NCBI GenBank assembly: GCA_049664225.1
Contig: JBATEX010000073.1
Coordinates: 46,926 to 110,925 of the forward strand
Direction of reading: 5' to 3'
DNA: 64,000 nt
Origin: JAUVRX01 sp049664225
GTDB lineage: Bacteria; Acidobacteriota; Thermoanaerobaculia; Multivoradales; JAHEKO01
The translations under genes and the position numbers were made by a program. This document shows, piece by piece, positions 34,204 through 43,187 of the stretch (its first letter is position 1; every line of letters begins with the position of its first letter). The notes below the pieces were generated by a model, which saw nothing but the letters and a program-made list of their open reading frames with translations, made no database searches and was not told the DNA's origin.

Positions 34204-34800
34204 ATGAAGAGACCACTCGTTCTTGTCTTGTTGATCCTGATCGCGGTTCCAGCAGTCACCCAGAAAGAAGGTGCCCCCGAGGGAACTGAAGAGGCTAAAC
34301 CCGCTCCTCCACCATCCTACAAACCAAAGAAACCGCTCCGCAGCAGAATGTATGTGGGCGGATGGCTCGGCGCTTCATCGAGTAGCGCCGTGGACCGCAT
34401 CGAAGCGGCTCCTGAGATCGGGTTCCAGGTCACACCCAAGATTCAATTGGGCGGCAGCCTGGTCTACCGCTACCGCAATGACAAACGCTTCGAGCCCGAT
34501 CTGACGTCTACCGACCTCGGTGGCTCGCTCTTTGGCCGCTACTTCGTGTACGCACCCCTCTTCCTGCACCTGGGGGTTGAGCACCTGACCTGGGAGTACT
34601 ATGACCCGTTTCAGGATGAGTTGACCAAGATCGACGCGAACCACACTGGCGTCCTGATCGGCCCGGGATTCACTCTCAGCGTGGGCCCAAGGGCGGCAAC
34701 CTACTTCGCCCTCCTCTATGACCTCAACTACGACAACAACGGCCCCAACCCCTACGACGAGCCGTGGGTGTTTCGCATCGGTTTCGGGATCGGGCTCTGA
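34204..34800 (+). CDS. Small outer-membrane beta-barrel-like protein
   Basis: 198 residues. A signal peptide covers residues 1-19, followed by a Pro/Glu/Lys-rich linker (about 22-48). The rest alternates polar and aromatic residues in about eight strands (MYVGGWLGAS, APEIGFQVTPKIQLGGSLVYRYR, LGGSLFGRYFVYAPLFLHLGVEHLTWEYY, PGFTLSVGPRAATYFALLYDLNYD, WVFRIGFGIGL), resembling an eight-stranded barrel such as OmpX/OmpA-type. It ends in Leu rather than the usual Phe. It precedes a larger barrel gene on the same strand by 95 bp. Function unknown. Confidence 0.7.
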   Translation: MKRPLVLVLLILIAVPAVTQKEGAPEGTEEAKPAPPPSYKPKKPLRSRMYVGGWLGASSSSAVDRIEAAPEIGFQVTPKIQLGGSLVYRYRNDKRFEPDLTSTDLGGSLFGRYFVYAPLFLHLGVEHLTWEYYDPFQDELTKIDANHTGVLIGPGFTLSVGPRAATYFALLYDLNYDNNGPNPYDEPWVFRIGFGIGL

Positions 34801-34895
34801 CGACGCTGCCAATTCTTCGAACCATTGAAATCCACTCTCCGATCCGACACGATACAGGCCTCGCTTCGGCCTAGCCCGTAAACTGAGAGATCGGG

Positions 34896-36227
34896 ATGAG
34901 CAGGGACCCATACAAGGAACTCCGTTGCCAGGCTCTCCTCCCATTCCTGCTCCTTCTCGTGGCCGCGCAATCCTCCTCAGCCGCTGATTTGACACAGCCT
35001 CCTGCAATCCTGCGGGAGGTGGGTGAGACCGGCAGTGTGGACTCCCGCAAGCTGATCCTGCCCTACATCTTCGCCACGGAGACTCTGGACGTAGCCCTGG
35101 GAGCTGCGATAGGAGCTTCGGCCTGGCCTCAGGAACAATCCAGCCTGTTCGGAGCCGTCCTCGGAACCACCAATGAATCCTGGGGGCTCTTCTTCGTTGG
35201 CACCAGTCTCCATCTTCCTGGAGCCAAACGCCTTTTTCTCGATTTCAGCGCTTCGTTGGGGCAGTACACCGACCTGCGGGATTACATCGACGGTAACCCA
35301 GAGTATCCGGACAGTCGAGCGGGCTCCAACGATTCCGAACCGAACGACTTCATCAGCGGCGAAGGCACCTACAACTGGCTGGTGCTCAACTTCAAGTACG
35401 TCCTGCCCATTGGACACGCCCGGCAGTCGGCGATTGCCAACTACGCCCTCGATCGCGGAATCCTCGTTTCCGGCGCCACCGGAGCAGAAAGTTGGAACCC
35501 CCTGCGAAGCGGCCGAACCCTCCTTCAGCTCGAACCCTTCATGATCGAAAGGACCTTCGACATTCCGGAGGATCTCAATGGCGGCCGCACAAATGGCCTC
35601 GCCTTCTCAGTGCTGCACGACAACCGGGACTTCTCGCCGAACCCCTCGCGCGGTACGACGACCACGCTCAAACTGGCCAGAGACTTCGGCCAGTTCGGTA
35701 GCTCCACATCGTGGACCACGGTCGAAGGGAAGTTCAGCAAGTACTTCTTCCTGGGCTCGACGCGCCTGACGAGACAGCAGGTCCTCGCCTTCAACGCGTG
35801 GACAGCTGACAGCCCTACTTGGGAGGAGTCGGAAACCGACGAAGGCACCGTCTATGACCACCGACCTCCGCCATATCTGGGTACGACTCTCGGAGGCTAT
35901 CTGCGAATGCGCGGCTTTCCACAATACCGGTTCAGCGACAAAGCAGCCGTCTACTACGGCCTCGAGTACCGGGTGATCCCCGAATGGAACCCCCTGGGGA
36001 GCATTTCGTGGTTACGGTGGCTCCGCATCGATTGGTGGCAATGGGTGCCCTTCGCAGAAGCCGGTCGCGTCGCCGACCACTGGAACTTGAGAGAGCTTCA
36101 CTCCGAAATGAAGTGGGATGTTGGACTGGGCTTGCGACTCATGACGGCCAAAGTGGTGGTCAGAGGAGACGCAGCCGTCTCCGAAGAGGGTTTTCACATC
36201 TGGGCCATGGTCGGCCAGGCCTTTTAG
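34896..36227 (+). CDS. Omp85/BamA-type surface antigen barrel without POTRA domains
   Basis: 443 residues. A signal peptide ends near residue 31 (SSSAADL). No POTRA repeats precede the barrel; residues about 50-443 are predicted beta-strands. The diagnostic Omp85 RGF motif of loop L6 is present in GGYLRMRGFPQYRFSDKAAVYYGLEYR, and the protein ends in Phe (MVGQAF), the classic outer-membrane insertion signal. The strand FSPNPSRGTTTTLKLARDFG also matches bacterial surface antigen (PF01103). POTRA-less relatives can be standalone barrels or lost-domain forms. It is followed 75 bp later by a rhomboid protease gene. Confidence 0.85.
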   Translation: MSRDPYKELRCQALLPFLLLLVAAQSSSAADLTQPPAILREVGETGSVDSRKLILPYIFATETLDVALGAAIGASAWPQEQSSLFGAVLGTTNESWGLFFVGTSLHLPGAKRLFLDFSASLGQYTDLRDYIDGNPEYPDSRAGSNDSEPNDFISGEGTYNWLVLNFKYVLPIGHARQSAIANYALDRGILVSGATGAESWNPLRSGRTLLQLEPFMIERTFDIPEDLNGGRTNGLAFSVLHDNRDFSPNPSRGTTTTLKLARDFGQFGSSTSWTTVEGKFSKYFFLGSTRLTRQQVLAFNAWTADSPTWEESETDEGTVYDHRPPPYLGTTLGGYLRMRGFPQYRFSDKAAVYYGLEYRVIPEWNPLGSISWLRWLRIDWWQWVPFAEAGRVADHWNLRELHSEMKWDVGLGLRLMTAKVVVRGDAAVSEEGFHIWAMVGQAF

Positions 36228-36301
36228 AGAAGGCAGGTGCGCTCCGGCGTCTCCGTCGGTGGTTACTGTCCAGCTGGGCCTCATGTAGAATCTGGACTCC
36301 G

Positions 36302-37066
36302 ATGTTCCCGCTAAAAGACGAAAACCCCACCGAGCTCACGCCGGTCGTCACCTTCGTCTTCATCGCCATCAACGTGCTGGTCTGGGTTTTCGTCCAGCAG
36401 GGTGGCGGCGGGCAAGGCTTCTTGAGCTCGCTCTGCACCTTCGGTGCCATCCCTGCCGACATCACCGGTGCGATCAACCCGGGGTCGGTCATCGCCTTGG
36501 GTCAGGATGCAACCTGCACCGTCGGTGGCCTGGGTTGGATGACCATCCTCACCTCCATGTTCATGCATGGCAGCTGGATGCATCTGATCGGCAATATGTG
36601 GTTTCTCTGGGTCTTCGGCAACAATATCGAGGACTCGATGGGGCATGTCCGGTTCACCGTCTTCTATCTGCTCTGCGGAGTTCTCGCCTCCCTCGCGCAC
36701 ATCGTCACCGATCCTGGCAGCGCGGTACCCACCGTGGGAGCTTCAGGGGCCATCAGTGGCGTCATGGGCGCATATATGGTGCTCTACCCCAAGGTGAGGG
36801 TCCAAACGCTGATCTTCCTTATCGTCTACATCCGGGTCTTTCTGCTGCCGGCGTGGGTTCTGCTGGGGCAGTGGTTCGTCATGCAGTTGATATCTGGAGT
36901 GGGAGAACTGGGAGCCGAAGGTGGAGGAGTCGCCTTCTGGGCTCATATCGGCGGCTTCGTGGCGGGCCTCGCGCTGATCAAGCTGTTCGAAAGACCGCAA
37001 CTGGTCAACGCCAAGAGGAACAAGGTCAAGCTATCGCGCGACGAGCTCCTTCGACTGCGTTGGTAG
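36302..37066 (+). CDS. Rhomboid family intramembrane serine protease
   Basis: 254 residues from the ATG at 36302. Six to seven membrane helices. Catalytic Ser148 lies in TVGASGAISGVMGAY (GxSG motif) and catalytic His215 in FWAHIGGFVAG. The conserved HGSWMHLIGNMWFLWVFGNNIED provides the L1 and oxyanion region. The long extracytoplasmic segment after the first helix (about 35-75) is typical of the bacterial rhomboid group with N-terminal MFPLKDENPT. Substrates are unknown. Continuing upstream in the same frame would overlap the barrel gene and is not protein-like. Confidence 0.93.
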   Translation: MFPLKDENPTELTPVVTFVFIAINVLVWVFVQQGGGGQGFLSSLCTFGAIPADITGAINPGSVIALGQDATCTVGGLGWMTILTSMFMHGSWMHLIGNMWFLWVFGNNIEDSMGHVRFTVFYLLCGVLASLAHIVTDPGSAVPTVGASGAISGVMGAYMVLYPKVRVQTLIFLIVYIRVFLLPAWVLLGQWFVMQLISGVGELGAEGGGVAFWAHIGGFVAGLALIKLFERPQLVNAKRNKVKLSRDELLRLRW

Positions 37067-37086
37067 CCCGCGAAGGCAAGATCTCG

Positions 37087-38841
37087 ATGTCAGGTCGCCG
37101 ATTTGCACTAGCCGGCACTGAAATTGTCCTGGCACTGGCTCTTCTCAGCGCCCCAGGATTTGCTCAGACGTCGCTTGACAAGGAGCTCGGAGAAATCCGT
37201 GAATACCTCAGCCAACTCGAAACTCTGGGGTTTGCCGGAATCGTAGCCGTTTCGCTGGAGGGACGGCCGGTCCTGGTCGAGGGCTACGGCCTTGCCGATC
37301 GCGAGCACGGCATTGCCTGGACCCCAGCCACTGTCTCCTCCATCGGTTCCCTCACCAAACAGTTCACAGGTGCCACCCTTTTGTTGCTACAAGAGCAAGA
37401 CCTATTGTCGGTTGAGGATCCGCTAGGCAAGTACTTCGATGCGGTCCCCGACGACAAGCAGCCCATTACCCTCCACCACCTGCTGACTCACTCCTCCGGA
37501 ATCGTCGACTTAGACGACGCCGGTGACTTCGACCCCATTGGGCGTGAAGAGTTCGTGGAACGTATCTTGAAGCAGCCATTGGAGTCTCTCCCCGGGGAGC
37601 ACTATCAGTACTCCAACGCCGGCTACAGCCTCCTGGGAGCTGTTATCGAGTCGGTAACGGGCAAGTCCTACGAGCAGTTCCTTCGCGAATCGGTTCTCGT
37701 ACCCAGCGGCATCTACGAGACTGGCTACATTCTGCCTGCCTGGGGAGCAGGACGATCGGCTCAGGGCTACGAAAATGCAAGACGCTGGGGCACAGTCCTC
37801 GAGAGACCGTTCGCCGAGGATGGTCCCTACTGGGTGTTGAGAGCCAACGGCGGCCTTCACTCCACCGCCTACGACATGATGCGCTGGGCCCAGGCATTGA
37901 TGATGGGGCGGATCCTGTCACCCGAATCCATGGCCGCCTACTGGGCGCCCCACGTCAGCGAGGGCGGCAATAGTCACTATGGCTATGGCTGGTCCATCGT
38001 CGACGCCGAGGAAGGTACCCTTGTCACTCACGACGGCAGCAATGGGATTCACTTCGCCGAGGCGGCCATCGTTCCGGCCAGGGAACTAGCGGTCTTCCTG
38101 CTAACCAATGTTCGTGCGGAGCTTCCGATGGTTAGTCAGGTCGTCGATCAGATCATCGCCCAACTCCTAGGCCACGCTCCGCTGCCAACTCTGCCGCAGA
38201 TCAGTAAAACCCCTGGCACCGAGCTCGAGCGTTGGGTGGGTGTCTACGATCTGGAGGGGGGAGGAAGTCTCCAAGTCTCGCTCGAAGATGTCACGCTGCG
38301 CGTTTCCGGTAAGGACCGAAAGGGATTTGCGGTGCTGCACTCCACGCGCCCCCTCGATTTCTCGCGAACCGAGCACCTGTCCGCACAAATCGACGACATC
38401 GTCGGGGCCTATGTCGAAGGGAATTACAGGCCACTCTGGGAGGCCTACGGCCGCAGTACTTCCCTCGAACAGCTCAAGGAACGGTGGGATAGCCGGATGC
38501 GCGAACTCGAGGAGGAGCACGGCGCCTATCGCAGCTACGAGGTTCTGGGTACAGCGCTCAGGCCCGAGCGAGAGATCACCCTGGTCCGGTTTCATTTCGA
38601 GAGCGGCGGCGCCGACCGCGCCTATGTCTGGGACATGAACACAGAAGAAGATCTCCTGGGAGTCTCGATTCGCGGTTTAGGCGCAACTCTGGTCTTCTAC
38701 CCCGAGAGCAGCGACAGTTACAGATCCTGGGATCGTCGCACCGGAGAATCCCGGCCGATGAGCTTCAGTCTCTTGCCCGAAGGCAGGGCCCGGCTCCTCA
38801 TCGGTCAGGGCGCTGCCAGCGTTGAAGGCCATCGTCGCTAA
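37087..38841 (+). CDS. Secreted serine hydrolase, beta-lactamase class C / D-aminopeptidase family
   Basis: 584 residues from the ATG at 37087. The signal peptide ends LSAPGFAQ. Beta-lactamase-type active-site motifs: Ser88-x-x-Lys91 in SIGSLTKQFTGA, Tyr175-Ser-Asn in YQYSNAGYSLLG, and a likely third motif at HDGSNGIHFAEA (HxG-like). A C-terminal beta domain (about 380-584) of the kind found in class C-like peptidases and esterases follows. It is more likely an exported peptidase or esterase than an antibiotic-resistance enzyme. It begins 20 bp after the rhomboid gene and ends 67 bp before the large propeller gene, so the three may share a transcript. A dispersed TGGCACC-type word falls in its coding sequence near 37369. 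Confidence 0.88.
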   Translation: MSGRRFALAGTEIVLALALLSAPGFAQTSLDKELGEIREYLSQLETLGFAGIVAVSLEGRPVLVEGYGLADREHGIAWTPATVSSIGSLTKQFTGATLLLLQEQDLLSVEDPLGKYFDAVPDDKQPITLHHLLTHSSGIVDLDDAGDFDPIGREEFVERILKQPLESLPGEHYQYSNAGYSLLGAVIESVTGKSYEQFLRESVLVPSGIYETGYILPAWGAGRSAQGYENARRWGTVLERPFAEDGPYWVLRANGGLHSTAYDMMRWAQALMMGRILSPESMAAYWAPHVSEGGNSHYGYGWSIVDAEEGTLVTHDGSNGIHFAEAAIVPARELAVFLLTNVRAELPMVSQVVDQIIAQLLGHAPLPTLPQISKTPGTELERWVGVYDLEGGGSLQVSLEDVTLRVSGKDRKGFAVLHSTRPLDFSRTEHLSAQIDDIVGAYVEGNYRPLWEAYGRSTSLEQLKERWDSRMRELEEEHGAYRSYEVLGTALRPEREITLVRFHFESGGADRAYVWDMNTEEDLLGVSIRGLGATLVFYPESSDSYRSWDRRTGESRPMSFSLLPEGRARLLIGQGAASVEGHRR

Positions 38842-38908
38842 TATCAGCTTGCGCGAGCTGGCGTCCAGCCCCGCGCCGCTATCATCCCAACCAGGGAGGG
38901 AGTTACCC

Positions 38909-41905
38909 GTGATCAATCTAAGTCGAGAGTTTCTTATCATCAGCTTACTCGTTGCAGTTTCAGTTCTATCCATGCTCGGTCCGAGCTTGGCCGTTGCTGC
39001 TCAGTCGACAGTGCCCGAATCGGCCTATTCCGATCTCGCATGGCGGCTCGTAGGTCCCTTTCGCAGTGGTTGGGCGACGGCTGTAGCCGGCATCCCCGAC
39101 AATCCGGCGACCTACTACTTCGGTGCCGCCGATGGTGGCGTCTGGAGGACAACCGATGCGGGTTCTACGTGGCAGCCACTCTTCGACGACCAGGGCAGTG
39201 CTTCCATCGGCGCATTGACGATTGCACCCAGCGATCCGCAGGTCATCTGGGTGGGTACCGGACAGATTCATCAACGCTGGGACATCGTGGATGGTGACGG
39301 TGTGTACCGATCCACCGACGGCGGCGAGACATGGATGCACCTCGGACTCCAGGAGACGAGGCATATCGGTGCCCTGTGGGTGGATCCAAGGAGGGCCGAT
39401 ACGGCGATTGTGGCCGCGCTGGGGCATGTATTCGGACCCAACGAAGAGCGTGGCCTGTTCCGCACCGAGGACGGGGGCAGCAGCTGGGACAGGGTCCTCT
39501 ATCTGGACGCCGATTCAGGGGCTGCCGACATTGCTGGTACGCCCGAGCTTCCAGACCTCCTCTATGCCTCGTTCTGGCAAGTCCGACGCTACCCTTGGCT
39601 GGACTACTTTCAGCCCACAGTGGGGCCCAACAGCGGGATCTACCGTTCCGACGATGCTGGCCGCACCTGGCTTAAAGTGGCTGGCACCGGGCTGCCGGAG
39701 GAGCCGATGGGTCGCATCGAGCTGGCTGTTGCGCCTGGCACCGATGGCCAACGGGTCTGGGCTGGCCTGGAACTCGCGGATGGCGGAGGCCTGTACCGCT
39801 CCGAGGACGGCGGGGCTACCTGGGTCCTGGTCAACGACGATTCCAGCCTGGTGGGCAGCTATATGGGTTGGCTTCTACCCGACCCCTCGGATCCCAACAC
39901 GGTTTGGGCGGGAGGACAGCCCCTGCGCCAGTCCACAGACGGCGGCGAGAGCTTCCAGATCGTTCGCAGCTCTCCCGGCGGGGACGACTACCACGCGTTG
40001 TGGATCGACCCCACCGATCCCCAGCGCATGATCACTGGAGCTGACCAAGGCGCCGTGGTCACCTTCAACGGTGGCAAGAGCTGGAGCAGCTGGTACAACC
40101 AACCGACCGGGCAGTTCTATCGACTGGCGGTAGACAATCGCTTCCCCTACCGCATCTATAGTGGGCAACAGGACAGCGGTACAGTGGGTATCGCTAGCCG
40201 CAGCGACTACGGTCAAATCACCTTTCGGGACTGGACCCCGGTGGGTGGTGACGAGAGGGACGGAGACGTTCCCGACCCCGCAGATCCCGATATTGTCTAT
40301 GGTGCTGGCCTGGGTGGCAGGGTCTCCAAGTGGAACGCTCGCACCGGACAGGTTCAGAATGTCTCCCCCTGGCCGCTCTCGAGCTATGCCGCACAGCCTG
40401 GAACGACTCGTTACCGCTACGACTGGATCACGCCGCTGGCCATTTCCCCACGGCCGCCGCACGCCATCTACGTCGGAGCTCAGGTCCTCTTCCGCTCCCT
40501 CGACGGCGGCAACAGCTGGGAGACCATCAGTCCCGATCTGACAGGAGCGGCCGAAGGGGCGACCGACTGTGAGGGAGACGTCCCCCTCCAGAGAGCCACC
40601 TCTTGTGGCTACGGAGTCATCTTCGCCATCGCTCCGTCACCAGCAACGGACGGCCTGACGTGGATAGGGACGACCAACGGCCGTATTCAACTCACCCGGG
40701 ATGACGGAGCCACTTGGGTCGACGTCACTCCGCCTGGTCTGCCTGACTGGAGCAAGGTCAACATCATCGATCCATCTGCGTCGGATCCTGCAACCGCCTA
40801 CGTAGCCGCCGATCGGCACCGCGTCGACGATCCCAGCCCGATGGCCTTCCGCACGCACGACTTTGGAGTCACCTGGACAGAGATCGGCCACGGCCTACCG
40901 CGAGGCGAATGGGTCGGTGCGATTCGGCAGGACCCAGAGCAGGCAGGATTGCTCTACGCCGGCACGAACCGTGGGGTACACGTTTCCTTTGACGATGGCG
41001 AAACCTGGCAAAGCCTGAAGCTCAACCTGCCGACGACCGGCATCAATGACCTACTGGTACATGAGGACGACGTGATCGTGGCCACCCAGGGACGCGCCAT
41101 CTGGATGCTGGACGCTGTGGCTCCTTTGCGCCGGCTTGCCGGTGCCAAACTCGGCGATGAGTCGGTCCTGGTGCCGCCCGCCACTGCCTGGCGCTTGCGC
41201 TTCAATCAGAACAAGGACACGCCGTTGCCGCCGGAGGAACCGACAGGTGAGAATCCGCCCGCAGGGGCGATCCTGGATTACATCCTGCCGTCCAACGCAA
41301 CTGGACCCGTTGTCCTCGAAATTCTCGATGGCGACGGCAACCAGGTCCGGCGTTTCGGCAGTGACGACGAGATCACGCCTCCCAATGCCCGCGTCTACTT
41401 CGCAGACACCTGGTTGGGCGATCTTCCGAGGCCCGCAGCTGGGCCTGGGCACCACCGATTCGTATGGGATCTGCGCTACCCAGCACCCCCGACCCTCAGC
41501 TCCAGCTACTCCATCGCTGCGGTGCCGGGACGCCCCACCCCGGTCCGCCCTCAGGGTGCTTTCGTGGTGCCAGGGACTTTCGAAGTCAGATTGACAACTG
41601 CCGGCCAGACCATCTCGCAAGAACTCAAGGTCGAAATGGACCCCCGAGTCGAGGTCACTTCGGCGGAGCTGTCAGGTTTGCTGGAGTTCCAGAACGAGGT
41701 CGCGACTGCTCTGGCAAGCGCGGTGACACTGGCTGAGCGGACCCAGGAGGCTAGTGAGGAGACCTACGATGAAGCCCGCTCGATTGCCCGGGTGCTGACC
41801 TCGCTAGCGTCGGACCTGGAGAGCGCAGACGCTGCGCCTACCGTGCCGCAGCGCGAGTTATTCAACCACACAGTCGACCGTCTGAAGAGTGCCGAGGGCC
41901 AGTAG
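38909..41905 (+). CDS. Large secreted VPS10/BNR-type beta-propeller protein
   Basis: 998 residues from a GTG at 38909 with an excellent GGGAGGGAG ribosome site. An earlier TTG in frame would overlap the preceding gene. A signal peptide covers residues 1-31. Repeated Asp-box blades show the S-x-D-x-G-x-T-W motif: TTDAGSTW, STDGGETW, TEDGGSSW, SDDAGRTW, SEDGGATW, STDGGESF, SLDGGNSW, TRDDGATW, THDFGVTW and SFDDGETW. At least ten copies suggest a two-propeller sortilin-like fold. C-terminal beta domain and helical end. Relatives are annotated as glycosyl hydrolase or sortilin-like proteins; catalytic activity is unproven. It is a paralogue of the protein at 53403. Confidence 0.88.
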   Translation: MINLSREFLIISLLVAVSVLSMLGPSLAVAAQSTVPESAYSDLAWRLVGPFRSGWATAVAGIPDNPATYYFGAADGGVWRTTDAGSTWQPLFDDQGSASIGALTIAPSDPQVIWVGTGQIHQRWDIVDGDGVYRSTDGGETWMHLGLQETRHIGALWVDPRRADTAIVAALGHVFGPNEERGLFRTEDGGSSWDRVLYLDADSGAADIAGTPELPDLLYASFWQVRRYPWLDYFQPTVGPNSGIYRSDDAGRTWLKVAGTGLPEEPMGRIELAVAPGTDGQRVWAGLELADGGGLYRSEDGGATWVLVNDDSSLVGSYMGWLLPDPSDPNTVWAGGQPLRQSTDGGESFQIVRSSPGGDDYHALWIDPTDPQRMITGADQGAVVTFNGGKSWSSWYNQPTGQFYRLAVDNRFPYRIYSGQQDSGTVGIASRSDYGQITFRDWTPVGGDERDGDVPDPADPDIVYGAGLGGRVSKWNARTGQVQNVSPWPLSSYAAQPGTTRYRYDWITPLAISPRPPHAIYVGAQVLFRSLDGGNSWETISPDLTGAAEGATDCEGDVPLQRATSCGYGVIFAIAPSPATDGLTWIGTTNGRIQLTRDDGATWVDVTPPGLPDWSKVNIIDPSASDPATAYVAADRHRVDDPSPMAFRTHDFGVTWTEIGHGLPRGEWVGAIRQDPEQAGLLYAGTNRGVHVSFDDGETWQSLKLNLPTTGINDLLVHEDDVIVATQGRAIWMLDAVAPLRRLAGAKLGDESVLVPPATAWRLRFNQNKDTPLPPEEPTGENPPAGAILDYILPSNATGPVVLEILDGDGNQVRRFGSDDEITPPNARVYFADTWLGDLPRPAAGPGHHRFVWDLRYPAPPTLSSSYSIAAVPGRPTPVRPQGAFVVPGTFEVRLTTAGQTISQELKVEMDPRVEVTSAELSGLLEFQNEVATALASAVTLAERTQEASEETYDEARSIARVLTSLASDLESADAAPTVPQRELFNHTVDRLKSAEGQ

Positions 41906-41923
41906 AAACGTCCTGACCGCGAA

Positions 41924-43084
41924 TCAGCCTGCCCGAGCCTCGATCAGAGCTTCAGCGAGCTGGTCAGGCGCGAGGAAGCGCCAGGTCTCGTTGACTTGGA
42001 TCTTGAAACCCGTGCCGTCGCCCAGCGGCTCGGGAAGATCGATATCGCTCTCCGCCAGCTTCCGCCGAAATTTCTGCGCATCGGTGCCAGCCACTTTCAG
42101 GCGAGTGGTGTTGGTGCCGTTGGGTACGCGCTCGATCTCGAAGCCCGGCTGCTTCGCCACTCGCTTGAAGACCTCCTCCGAATCACTCACCGCCTCCTGG
42201 AAGCGGTCCGAGAAACCTTCCAAGTAGTGTCCGGCCACCGCCGCGAAAGCCCAGCCATACGGCAGGCTGCCACCGTACATGCGGCGCGTATGGAACATCT
42301 CATCCAGCAGTGCATCGGGGCCTGCCAGGATCGCTCCAGAGCCTGCATTGAAGTACTTCCAGAGGGAGATGTAGACGGTATCGAAGAGCGCCGCGTACTC
42401 CTTGACGCTCACCCCAGTATAGGGCGGAGCCAGAAAAAGCCTGGCACCATCGAGGTGCATGCCGATGCCTTCGTTGTGGGCGAAGGCCGAAACCCTCTTC
42501 ATTTCCTCGAAGTCGAAGACCTGCTGCCAGAGCCTGCGCACAGGCGACTCGATGCCGATGACACGGATCGGGGTGCTGACCCTGCCACTAGCCGCCCTCT
42601 CCACCTCAGCTTGAACCTCTTCCAGCGAGAAAGTTGCCTTGCCTGGTGCCAGGCCGATAACAGGCAGATTGCTCAAGCGCTGACAGCAATCTCCGGAGTC
42701 GTTGTAGAGGTGGCTCTCTTCCTGCAAGAGGACTCTGCCTTCCTCTCCTGCCAGCACCCGTACCGCGAGTTGATTGGCCAGTGTGCCGGTTGGAAAGAAG
42801 ACTGCTCGTTCCTTTCCCAGCAACTCCGCCATCCGGCGCTCGAGCTTCTCGACGCTACCGCCCCCCGAGTAGTAGTCGGGCTCTATCTTGTCCTCCGCCG
42901 CCAGCTGACCGAGGCACGCCGCGTAGTCCCGGGGCGTCAAGCCGAGGCCATCACCATGCAGTCGGACCACCGGCGCGAGCTTCTCGTCGGGCTCGCCCGC
43001 TCCGGCCGCGCCACTACCCAACCCGAGGGCTGCCGCTCCCGCCGAGCTCATCACCAGGAAATTCCTTCGGTCGATCTCATTCAT
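41924..43084 (-). CDS. Tat-exported threonine-aldolase-like PLP enzyme (beta-eliminating lyase family)
   Basis: 386 residues; the ATG at 43084 follows a strong GGAGGAG. The N-terminus MNEIDRRNFLVMSSAGAAALG is a twin-arginine signal, with RRNFL and a hydrophobic stretch to about residue 30. The rest is a complete fold-type I low-specificity threonine aldolase: HGDGLGLTPR, YSGGGSVEKLERRMAELLG, FPTGTLANQLA, the ring-stacking His in EESHLYNDSG, the cofactor Asp in GMHLDGARLFLAPP, and the PLP lysine in YISLWKYFNAGSGAIL. Threonine aldolases are normally cytoplasmic; export by Tat after folding with PLP would fit the signal. It could alternatively have a different extracytoplasmic substrate. Confidence 0.88.
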   Translation of the reverse strand: MNEIDRRNFLVMSSAGAAALGLGSGAAGAGEPDEKLAPVVRLHGDGLGLTPRDYAACLGQLAAEDKIEPDYYSGGGSVEKLERRMAELLGKERAVFFPTGTLANQLAVRVLAGEEGRVLLQEESHLYNDSGDCCQRLSNLPVIGLAPGKATFSLEEVQAEVERAASGRVSTPIRVIGIESPVRRLWQQVFDFEEMKRVSAFAHNEGIGMHLDGARLFLAPPYTGVSVKEYAALFDTVYISLWKYFNAGSGAILAGPDALLDEMFHTRRMYGGSLPYGWAFAAVAGHYLEGFSDRFQEAVSDSEEVFKRVAKQPGFEIERVPNGTNTTRLKVAGTDAQKFRRKLAESDIDLPEPLGDGTGFKIQVNETWRFLAPDQLAEALIEARAG

Positions 43085-43132
43085 GGCTCCTCCGTCATCG
43101 GCTTTCAATCGTGCATCCGGGACCCGCTTTCC

Positions 43133-43187
43133 CTCGGTGCCAGGGGCTTTCAATGCTGTTCTTCCTCGGTGCCAGGGGTTTTCAGTG
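43133..43187 (-). repeat. Two direct copies of the dispersed word, TCGGTGCCAGGGG-TTTCA-TG
   Basis: CTCGGTGCCAGGGGCTTTCAATG (43134-43156) and CTCGGTGCCAGGGGTTTTCAGTG (43166-43188) are 32 bp apart, between the aldolase-like gene and the end of the amidohydrolase gene. Minus-strand cores are AAAGCCCCTGGCACC and AAAACCCCTGGCACC; the latter recurs exactly at 38206-38220. Confidence 0.75.

Noticed and set aside
36302..37066. Rhomboid protease as a rhombosortase for the C-terminal tail
   Set aside because: Rhombosortase substrates have GlyGly plus a membrane helix and basic end; the tail here has neither. The rhomboid is also not next to a tail-bearing gene.
37087..38841. Antibiotic-resistance beta-lactamase
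   Set aside because: The motifs are shared by a large family of peptidases and esterases, and the extra C-terminal domain and context do not indicate resistance.
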